Origin: Flavobacteriia bacterium
Lineage (GTDB): Bacteria > Bacteroidota > Bacteroidia > Flavobacteriales > Schleiferiaceae
Direction of reading: 5' to 3'
Assembly: GCA_013373425.1 (NCBI GenBank)
Contig: JABXHW010000012.1
Span: 1-64,000, forward strand
Length of the DNA stretch: 64,000 nucleotides
Shown here: piece after piece, positions 1 through 5,996 of the stretch
How positions within the stretch are numbered: the stretch's first letter is position 1
How the letters are laid out: each line of letters opens with the position of its first letter
Made by a program: the position numbers and the translations under genes
Notes under the pieces: model-generated
Told to the model about the DNA's origin: nothing
Databases searched by the model: none
The model's input: only the letters and a program-made list of their open reading frames with translations

Positions 1-21
1 CCCAGTACCCAGTACCCAGTG
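1..21. repeat. Heptamer tandem repeat at window edge
   Basis: Three successive 7-bp units, CCCAGTA, CCCAGTA and CCCAGTG, sit just downstream of the gatC stop and probably continue outside the window. They belong to the class of short-period intergenic arrays seen elsewhere in this sequence. Their form recalls the heptanucleotide STRR repeats of filamentous cyanobacteria, but no relationship is claimed. Confidence 0.7.
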
Positions 22-27
22 CCGACA

Positions 28-312
28 TCACTTCACCGTCGATACCCTAAAGTAATCCGTATCCGCGTCTGGTGCATTCTTTAGCGCTTCCGCATGGGTG
101 ATTTCTTGAACGACCGTGTCTTCGCGGAGAACGTTGGTTTGGTCGGTCATGTAGACTAATGGCTCAACGCCATCGAGGTCGAGTTTTTCAATCTGAGCGA
201 CGAAATCCAAGATCTTATCCATGTCGGCTTGCATCTTTTCAACAGCTTGATCGTTGAGTTCAAGACGTGAAAGATGGGCCAGTTTGTTGATTTCTTCTTT
301 CGAGATTCTCAT
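28..312 (-). CDS. gatC: Asp-tRNA(Asn)/Glu-tRNA(Gln) amidotransferase subunit C
   Basis: This 94-residue protein matches GatC in length and in the pattern starting ISKEEINKLAHLSRLEL and continuing with a central VEPLVY-like segment. GatC stabilises the GatCAB complex, which converts misacylated Glu-tRNA(Gln) or Asp-tRNA(Asn) to Gln-tRNA(Gln) or Asn-tRNA(Asn) in the cytoplasm. The ATG start lies 5 bp after the plsC stop on the same strand, so the two genes are probably cotranscribed. GatA and GatB are not in the window, which is usual for scattered gat genes in Bacteroidota. The identification is secure. Confidence 0.95.
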   Translation of the reverse strand: MRISKEEINKLAHLSRLELNDQAVEKMQADMDKILDFVAQIEKLDLDGVEPLVYMTDQTNVLREDTVVQEITHAEALKNAPDADTDYFRVSTVK

Positions 313-317
313 GATTT

Positions 318-1046
318 CTACTCGTTTAGAGCGTCAAAGATACGACGGTAAGATTCGTCGCGCAATGCAGGTGCGTGTTCTTCCAGTTTGCTCTTGGGCA
401 CAATTTCGCCCAAGATTTTTGCGCGGACAATTCCGGGATATCCACCTTGAGTGAAATCTGGAAAATGTCTGCGATTATCCGGAAAGGCCAAGGCGAGTAT
501 GGGGACTTGATAATCTACCGCCAATTTGAAAGCGCCCATCTTGAATGGACTCAACTCGTGTTTGGCAGGAATACCACCTTCCGGGAAAATGCAAAGTCCA
601 GTGCCTTTGGCGAGTCGCATGCCCGACATTTCCATCGCTCGACGTTTGGAGCTGACGCTCTTTCTATCTACCAGGATATTGGTTCTCTTGTAGAAGTATC
701 CGAAGATGGGAAGCTTGGCGAGTTCTTTCTTTCCGATAAAAACAAAGGGACTAGGCACGAGTGCCAAGGTCATCATGATATCGAGCTCCGACGCATGATT
801 GGCGATGATGATGTACTGCTGTCCTTTGCGGATTTTCTCTAGTCCAGTAGCTTTTACTCGCAATCCCATCAATATTAAAACTGCCTTAGCCCAAACTCGG
901 GCCCAGCGGAAGAACTTGTCGTAGGTGTCCTCCTTTCTAGAGGTGGTATAGATGAATGGAAAAATCGCGAGAATGACGGATGCCATCACGACGTAGTACC
1001 AGATGTGGTAGAGGATTCCGAAAGATTTCGAGATGGCTTTCTTCAC
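318..1046 (-). CDS. plsC: 1-acyl-sn-glycerol-3-phosphate acyltransferase
   Basis: This 242-residue membrane enzyme of the PlsC/LPLAT family transfers an acyl chain to lysophosphatidic acid, giving phosphatidic acid for phospholipid synthesis. A hydrophobic N-terminal segment (about residues 12-34) precedes the catalytic HX4D motif, NHASELD with His84 and Asp89, and the FPEGG substrate motif near residues 154-158. Length is normal. The start codon is GTG, and a -7-like TACCTTTG lies a few bases upstream (1052-1059, minus strand). It precedes gatC with a 5-bp gap. The family assignment is strong; the exact acyl acceptor is inferred. Confidence 0.92.
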   Translation of the reverse strand: MKKAISKSFGILYHIWYYVVMASVILAIFPFIYTTSRKEDTYDKFFRWARVWAKAVLILMGLRVKATGLEKIRKGQQYIIIANHASELDIMMTLALVPSPFVFIGKKELAKLPIFGYFYKRTNILVDRKSVSSKRRAMEMSGMRLAKGTGLCIFPEGGIPAKHELSPFKMGAFKLAVDYQVPILALAFPDNRRHFPDFTQGGYPGIVRAKILGEIVPKSKLEEHAPALRDESYRRIFDALNE

Positions 1047-1137
1047 GGGAGCAAAGGTAAAATTTGAACCGGATTAAACCTTTAGGATTTCAGAACATCA
1101 TAAACTCGAAATCAACAATATCACAAAAGAGCAATAC

Positions 1138-1746
1138 ATGAAAACGGCAATCACAAAAATGACAGGGGCTCTTCTGCTTTTTACAGTAGCAAGCACATCC
1201 ACTTTCGCTCAACCCGAGCATGCCCGCTCAGAGCGTTCAGACCGAATGGAGCATCTCGAGCGACGACTTGAGCGGCTAGACCTCACTGAGGAGCAATCTC
1301 AAGAACTGCGCGAGCAGATGGAAGTGTTGAGAATCAAAATGCAAGAATTGCGAAGTGCTCATGGCGAACGCGGAGAACTTCGTGCACAGATTAATGAAAT
1401 ATTAACCGAGGAGCAGCGCGCGGAGGCGATGCGCATGCGTGAACTTCGAAGAGAAGAGATGAGAACCCGAGATCGTGAACGTGAAGATATGCAGCGCTCA
1501 CGCCGAGAAAGAGCAGAGAGCCGAGACCTGGAACAGATGATGGAGTCGTTGAATCTCACCGAGGAACAACGTGAAGAGATTCGCTCCATCACTGAAGTTG
1601 AGCGCCAGAAGCGTGAGGAAAGTCGCGAACAGATGCAGGCGATCATGCAAGACTTCAAGCAATCTATGGAGGAAATCCTCACCGAAGAACAGTTTGAAAT
1701 GCTACGCGAACAACAGCATCGCAGAGGCGCACACCACCGCCGATAG
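1138..1746 (+). CDS. Spy/CpxP-like periplasmic LTxxQ-repeat protein
   Basis: A 202-residue exported protein with a signal peptide ending near residue 24 (cleavage around TFA-QPE). The mature part is very rich in Glu and Arg and predicted helical. It contains four LTEEQ motifs near residues 49, 89, 140 and 181, the hallmark of the Spy/CpxP LTxxQ superfamily, whose members are periplasmic chaperones or stress sensors. The four evenly spaced motifs suggest an internal duplication of a roughly 90-residue unit. It is a single-gene unit with its own terminator at 1779-1815. Function beyond periplasmic stress protection is not resolved. Confidence 0.7.
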   Translation: MKTAITKMTGALLLFTVASTSTFAQPEHARSERSDRMEHLERRLERLDLTEEQSQELREQMEVLRIKMQELRSAHGERGELRAQINEILTEEQRAEAMRMRELRREEMRTRDREREDMQRSRRERAESRDLEQMMESLNLTEEQREEIRSITEVERQKREESREQMQAIMQDFKQSMEEILTEEQFEMLREQQHRRGAHHRR

Positions 1747-1778
1747 ACTTAAGATTAGTTGAGTAGTTAGGTTAGTTG

Positions 1779-1815
1779 ACCCGGAGTGAGCAGGAATGTG
1801 AGCTCTGGGTTTTTT
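1779..1815 (+). terminator. Rho-independent terminator after the Spy-like gene
   Basis: An 8-bp stem (1779-1786 pairing with 1803-1810, one G-T pair) is followed by a run of T residues, 33 bp downstream of the Spy-like stop codon. Confidence 0.75.
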
Positions 1816-1837
1816 CTTTGGGATGGAGATGAATAGC

Positions 1838-1865
1838 TAGCTACTAGCTACTAGCACCTAGCGCT
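1838..1865. repeat. Heptamer array (TAGCTAC-type)
   Basis: Four contiguous 7-bp units: TAGCTAC, TAGCTAC, TAGCACC and TAGCGCT. The array is followed by a 240-bp stretch with hairpins and then by an octamer array at 2105-2140. This is the same 7-mer, core, 8-mer order seen around 15.3-16.3 kb. Confidence 0.7.
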
Positions 1866-2104
1866 GTCGCGTGGAAATCGCGATTTGAGGCAGAGAACTG
1901 TGTTCGAAATGGTTCGACCGTTCTGGAGAATCAAGAATGTATGGAAGATCATTTGATCTTGCATGGGGTGGAAACCCCATGTTTGTGATAATTGGTTAGC
2001 CTTGTGTTTTGAAGAGAAGTTTGGAAGGACAAAGGACCGAGGTTAGAAATGGCGCGATATGCGATAAAGCTTGACATGAGACACGAACTCTTGAGTTGAG
2101 GTGA
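1866..2104. other. Non-coding spacer with palindromes and twin hairpins
   Basis: I see no convincing gene here; the one minus-strand open frame (1949-2176) runs into the flanking repeat and has no recognisable features. The spacer holds a perfect 12-bp palindrome at 1875-1886 (AAATCGCGATTT) and two adjacent hairpins: 1945-1960 with a 7-bp stem and 2-base loop, and 1962-1981 with an 8-bp stem and GGAA loop. It is bounded by a 7-bp-period array on the left and an 8-bp-period array on the right. Confidence 0.5.
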
Positions 2105-2140
2105 CCTGCGTTCCCGCGTTCCTGCGGACCTGCGCACCTC
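2105..2140. repeat. Octamer array (CCTGCGNN-type)
   Basis: Four 8-bp units in register, CCTGCGTT, CCCGCGTT, CCTGCGGA and CCTGCGCA, followed by a partial CCTC. It lies upstream of the lipoprotein gene at 2188. Confidence 0.75.
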
Positions 2141-2187
2141 TTTTCGTATCTTCACCTCCTCAGCTTCAGTTCTCACCTTTTTGACTC

Positions 2188-2571
2188 ATGAAACCTCTTC
2201 TCCTTTTACTTCCCCTCATCCTTCTATCAACTGCTTGTCAGCCGGATTGCAGCACTCTAAAAAATGGAACTTTCGAGTTTGCCCATGATGATGGAAAAGC
2301 CACGGTAGTTACACGAGAAGGGGACAGACAAGTTGAGAGCTTTAACAATGGAGAAAGAGTAGCTGAATACCAAGTGGAATGGCTGAATGACTGTGAATAC
2401 TTACTCTATTCAAGAAGAGCAATTTCTGGTCCTGATTGGGCGGTTGGCTCTGAACTTGACACCCTCCGTTTTCAAATACTCAATGTCCGGGAAGACTCCT
2501 TTACCATCCAAGGGACCTTTATCACCAGAAATAGACCATCGGTTATGATGGAGGGAAGGATTTTGGAGTAG
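2188..2571 (+). CDS. Small hypothetical lipoprotein
   Basis: A 127-residue protein that I do not recognise. The N-terminus is a clear lipoprotein signal with lipobox LSTAC, so Cys17 would be lipidated. The mature part is short, with alternating hydrophobic and polar residues suggesting beta strands. It contains segments such as LKNGTFEF and YQVEWLNDCEYLLY that resemble small Bacteroidota lipoproteins of a lipocalin-like or beta-sandwich kind; this is inference. The next gene starts 12 bp downstream on the same strand, so it may head a three-gene unit (2188-3869). Confidence 0.7.
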   Translation: MKPLLLLLPLILLSTACQPDCSTLKNGTFEFAHDDGKATVVTREGDRQVESFNNGERVAEYQVEWLNDCEYLLYSRRAISGPDWAVGSELDTLRFQILNVREDSFTIQGTFITRNRPSVMMEGRILE

Positions 2572-2583
2572 CTACTACGAACG

Positions 2584-2937
2584 ATGGAACTGGATAAACC
2601 AATATTTTACCTCACAGAGGAACTAAGGGAATTGGTCGAGTCTGAGCTAGAATTCGTCCGGGAGATACCCTTCTTTAAGGTCTACCGGGATCCAGAAACA
2701 GGCCAGTATTGGAGGGTACCCATTCCCGATAAATATCAAACGGAGTTCTTGGTCAATCTTCCACCAGGAGTAGATTGGATAGAATTTGATTCTCGGGAGT
2801 TGGAAATCTCGCTATTGAAGGAATACCGAGGTATCTCCGCAAATCAGTGCATTTGGAAAGAGTGCAATGAAAGTGCGCTAAATGGACTTAGGTATTGCGC
2901 AATGCATGCATTAACAAAGATGAATATTAGAAAATGA
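2584..2937 (+). CDS. Hypothetical protein with C-terminal Cys/His cluster
   Basis: A 117-residue protein without signal peptide or membrane segment, not recognised. The N-terminal 85 residues are acidic and rich in aromatics. The last 30 residues carry the arrangement CIWKEC, then RYCAMH, a possible Cys-Cys-Cys-His zinc site. A CX4C pair followed by CX2H resembles short zinc ribbons or knuckles, but zinc binding is not shown. The stop codon overlaps the start of the next gene by 4 bp (ATGA), so translation is probably coupled. Confidence 0.65.
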   Translation: MELDKPIFYLTEELRELVESELEFVREIPFFKVYRDPETGQYWRVPIPDKYQTEFLVNLPPGVDWIEFDSRELEISLLKEYRGISANQCIWKECNESALNGLRYCAMHALTKMNIRK

Positions 2938-3869
2938 GAGCTTTTTTTCGAGTAAAACAGCCAGTGTATTTAATGTTGGTTGTTTTGACCACTTTGGTTA
3001 CGGCCTGTGCAACGACTTCAAACAGAAGCGTGAAGGCAATCTACGGTTTCCAAAACGATACTGTCGTAAGTATTCAAGAGTATGACGAAGATGGAAGAAT
3101 AATCTTCGACCGAACAACGCAAATCATCTCTCGCGGAGAGAATAGCTCACTTATGACTTCGATGAAGGCTTCTGAGTATAGAGATGAGAAACTGCTTTAT
3201 GAGTATTACGCTCACTCCAACACCGGATTGAGAATCACCTTGTTCGACTCTAATTCGAACGGCAGCATAGCCAACAGATATAGCATGTCGGTTAATGCTC
3301 CCTTGGAGCTGAGTAGAAACCTCTTAAGGGAAATACATGGAATTGAGAACGCGGATTCACTGATAATTTACGTTGAAAGATTGATGCCTGAGAGTCTTCG
3401 ATTTTCTAAAGTAAATAGAGCTCAGAGAGCGAACACTGAATATTTCTCAACATATCAAGATTCATTAGGACTCCTTGTTAAAGAGTATTGGACAATCGAA
3501 GACACATCAAGAACTGAGCATATCATCAAAAAGTTCGATTTGGAAGACAATCTAGTTTATCAATATACATACACAGAATGGCAAGAAAGTGTTGATGAGT
3601 ATCGATACGATAGTGCTGGTAATTTGGTCGAGGAACTGGAAATTTGGGATGCTCGAGAAGGCCGATTTCAGAGAAGAGAACACCTATATAATGATGGACT
3701 GCTACAAAGGACTAACTTATATCATGGTACAGCATTAGCTTTTACTTACGAGTACTTCTATGACGATTTACTCCTTGTCAGAGAAGTTCACACACGAGTA
3801 ACAGATTCGGAGCATTTCAAGGATAGAAAGCGAGTTGTAACCATAGAGTACGTTTATGAGTTCTATTAA
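2934..3869 (+). CDS. Hypothetical lipoprotein with YD-like segments
   Basis: A 311-residue protein with a lipoprotein signal (lipobox VTAC, Cys near residue 25). The mature part has repeated strand-turn units containing Y-x-Y-D or Y-N-D motifs, for example YRYDSAGNLVEE near residues 223-234 and HLYNDGLLQR near 251-260. These resemble the YD repeats of antisense-like or Rhs surface proteins, but they are too few and too irregular to call Rhs. It overlaps the upstream Cys/His protein by 4 bp. The next gene is convergent. No function can be assigned. Confidence 0.7.
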   Translation: MRAFFRVKQPVYLMLVVLTTLVTACATTSNRSVKAIYGFQNDTVVSIQEYDEDGRIIFDRTTQIISRGENSSLMTSMKASEYRDEKLLYEYYAHSNTGLRITLFDSNSNGSIANRYSMSVNAPLELSRNLLREIHGIENADSLIIYVERLMPESLRFSKVNRAQRANTEYFSTYQDSLGLLVKEYWTIEDTSRTEHIIKKFDLEDNLVYQYTYTEWQESVDEYRYDSAGNLVEELEIWDAREGRFQRREHLYNDGLLQRTNLYHGTALAFTYEYFYDDLLLVREVHTRVTDSEHFKDRKRVVTIEYVYEFY

Positions 3870-3957
3870 TTCAGGGATTGGAAAAGATCTAACTCAGCGA
3901 ACAATTGATAAAATGAATACCTGTGCCTCATTTCGAAGCCAAGTGCTAGCGGCCCCC

Positions 3958-4545
3958 TCACTCCAACCGATTCAACATCTCCGTCACTTGCTCATAGTAC
4001 TTCCCATACAAGGCTTGAATGTAGATTCGAATCAAGATGATGAAGACGGCGCTGGTTACAGCGCAAATGGCTAAAGCAATGTAGAAGTGTTCACTGAACA
4101 ACACGATGTCGGTATCGGCTCTGAAATATCCGACGCCCACAGAGAGAGGGACAATGATGTAATTGGTAAGGTGCATTCGACGGATATACTTGCCGAGCAC
4201 GTCCTTCTTTTTGGTGAGTGATTCGATAATGGAACCCTCGTGAATCTGGCGAATGCTGCGGAAATAGCTGCCGTAGATTCGAAGGGTCACGATAACGGCA
4301 ATGACCATCAATCCTGTTAACCACCAAAAAAAGGGGTCGTCTTTAAAGATGAAAGGAAAGCCTATCGCGGCCACCGCTGAAGCCCATAATTCAACCACCA
4401 TGTTGCGGCGAATACGCTGAAAAATATCCTTCCCCTGTTTTTGAAAGTAGCTTTCACCGAAGTGAGATACTGTTGCTTCCATTTTCTTTTCACTTTGATC
4501 GGAGCTCTTCCAGAGGCCGATTAAATCTTCGTCTTCCTCCTTCAT
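3958..4545 (-). CDS. Membrane protein, candidate anti-sigma factor
   Basis: A 195-residue protein with a charged cytoplasmic N-terminus (residues 1-45) and four likely membrane segments near 50-70, 73-90, 125-143 and 150-172. Its start overlaps the stop of the ECF sigma gene by 4 bp, the usual arrangement for a sigma factor and its anti-sigma partner. No classical zinc anti-sigma HxxxCxxC motif is visible, so the role rests on position and topology. It could simply be a cotranscribed membrane protein. Confidence 0.65.
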   Translation of the reverse strand: MKEEDEDLIGLWKSSDQSEKKMEATVSHFGESYFQKQGKDIFQRIRRNMVVELWASAVAAIGFPFIFKDDPFFWWLTGLMVIAVIVTLRIYGSYFRSIRQIHEGSIIESLTKKKDVLGKYIRRMHLTNYIIVPLSVGVGYFRADTDIVLFSEHFYIALAICAVTSAVFIILIRIYIQALYGKYYEQVTEMLNRLE

Positions 4546-5021
4546 ATTTGTCCTTCTAATAGTTTTCTCAATTGCTTCTTGGCTCTGCTAATCTTCACGC
4601 CGACGTTGCTCGCCGACAACCCCGTAATCTCAGCGATTTCATCGTACTTCTTCTCTTCGAGATAGAGCAGCATCACCGAGCGGTCGACCTTTTCCAATTG
4701 CCTCACGGCATCGAAAAGGCGCTGTACTCTTTGTTCCTTTTCCGCCGCTTCATCCGAGCTTGAAGCTGGGACCATCGACTCGGAGAGAGGAGTCTTGTTC
4801 CTGTGTTTGGAGTTGTTGCGTTGATAGGTCAGAGCCGTGTTCAAGGCCACGCGATAGGCCCACGTGCTCAATTTCGATTTCCCCTCATACCGTTTCAACC
4901 CTTTCCAGAGGTTGATTGAAATTTCTTGATAGAGATCGTCGAAATCGTACTCATCGGAATACACCCGACAAATCTTGTAGATCATCGGATGATATTCCTG
5001 AATGAGTTGGTTGATGTCCAT
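4542..5021 (-). CDS. RNA polymerase sigma factor, ECF (sigma-70) family
   Basis: About 159 residues from an ATG at 5021. A longer frame from a TTG at 5057 would overlap the upstream gene and adds residues that do not fit the family. Region 2 is visible as YHPMIYKICRVY and DFDDLYQEISINLWKGL, and region 4 as a helix-turn-helix around YDEIAEITGLSASNVGVKIS. ECF sigma factors direct RNA polymerase to stress or envelope regulons. The gene follows a TraB/GumN-like gene by 19 bp and overlaps the membrane protein gene by 4 bp, so the three form one unit. I found no clear autoregulated promoter. Confidence 0.9.
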   Translation of the reverse strand: MDINQLIQEYHPMIYKICRVYSDEYDFDDLYQEISINLWKGLKRYEGKSKLSTWAYRVALNTALTYQRNNSKHRNKTPLSESMVPASSSDEAAEKEQRVQRLFDAVRQLEKVDRSVMLLYLEEKKYDEIAEITGLSASNVGVKISRAKKQLRKLLEGQI

Positions 5022-5040
5022 CGACGGGATTGAGTCGAGA

Positions 5041-5913
5041 TTAACGTACAGGTTCAACGGTATAACCCGCTTCTCTTAGTAATTCGATGACGCCAGTGTC
5101 GCCTCCCAAGTGGGCTGCTCCGACCGCGAAAAACGTGGGCTGTTCCGATGCAAATTCAATCATTGGTTCAATCCAATTCGCGTTGCGTTTTACGAGAAGC
5201 TCATCGGCCATTCCCTCCATTTCTGGGGAGTTTTCTACATACTCAGCTAATCCTTCTAAGTCTTCATTCAGATAAAGAGAAATCATGGTTTCCATCTCTT
5301 CAGAAAGCTTGTCTTCTTCGGCAATGTAGGCCATGAGCCATTCAATCTGTTCTTCAAAGGAAGCGGTTTCAATCACCGCGATTTGCTCTTCGATAGACTC
5401 AAGTCCGTAGGTTTCCCATTCGTTCTCCTCCGCGTAGCTGAGGAATTGCTCTTCATACGATGCTGGAAGCGGACATTCAAAGCCTTTCACCAATGCCATG
5501 GATAGCAAAGAAAAAGGGCGCATAACGCCAAGCTGACTCATGTCAGTGCCATAGTGCTTTGTGAAGAATGCATTAATAGTTGTCAGCTGCTCTTCGTTGA
5601 GGTCTGAACTGATGTTTCTCATTCCTGGGTTCACTGACAAGCGCTGCATTTCCATGACTAGCGATGGGTCGTCTAGATCGAGCTCCATTACAAGCTGCTC
5701 AGAACGGGCTAGAGATTGCATGATGGCCTCACTCATATTGAGGTCGTCGGGACAAATCATATGTACGGTTCCGTAGAGGTAAGAGCTTTCGGAAAGTCCA
5801 TTTCCAGAAATCTCCCAGAGCAATGAGCTCTCTTGTGCGCTGGAATGGTTAAACCCGAAGATCGCGAAAATCGACAGGGCAGCCGATGCAAGTTTAGTTT
5901 TCATGATGTTCAT
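5041..5913 (-). CDS. TraB/GumN family exported protein
   Basis: A 290-residue protein with a signal peptide (cleavage near residue 26, SSAQ). The family motif GTVH occurs at residues 48-51, and a second conserved piece, AVGAAHLGG, lies near the C-terminus. Both are characteristic of TraB/GumN (Tiki-like) proteins, which contain paired GxxH motifs and are proposed metalloproteases; the exact activity in bacteria is not established. An alternative ATG at 5904 would shorten the signal peptide by three residues. It lies first in the unit with the ECF sigma factor, which hints at envelope stress sensing (inference). Confidence 0.85.
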   Translation of the reverse strand: MNIMKTKLASAALSIFAIFGFNHSSAQESSLLWEISGNGLSESSYLYGTVHMICPDDLNMSEAIMQSLARSEQLVMELDLDDPSLVMEMQRLSVNPGMRNISSDLNEEQLTTINAFFTKHYGTDMSQLGVMRPFSLLSMALVKGFECPLPASYEEQFLSYAEENEWETYGLESIEEQIAVIETASFEEQIEWLMAYIAEEDKLSEEMETMISLYLNEDLEGLAEYVENSPEMEGMADELLVKRNANWIEPMIEFASEQPTFFAVGAAHLGGDTGVIELLREAGYTVEPVR

Positions 5914-5996
5914 GTTTTTGTGTTTTAGTCGTTGTTTGCCCTATTAGTATCGCATCCTTTCAGATTATTACAGATGAGATGAAAAATTTTTCATTT

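Noticed and set aside
1949-2176. 75-residue minus-strand open frame
   Set aside because: It runs through the hairpin spacer and the octamer array, with no start context, signal or family pattern.
2934-3869. Rhs or YD-repeat toxin
   Set aside because: Only a few YD-like units occur, there is no core domain, and the protein is a 311-residue lipoprotein.
5022-5057. TTG start for the ECF sigma gene with 17-bp overlap
   Set aside because: The ATG at 5021 gives a normal family N-terminus; the extra residues do not match the family.
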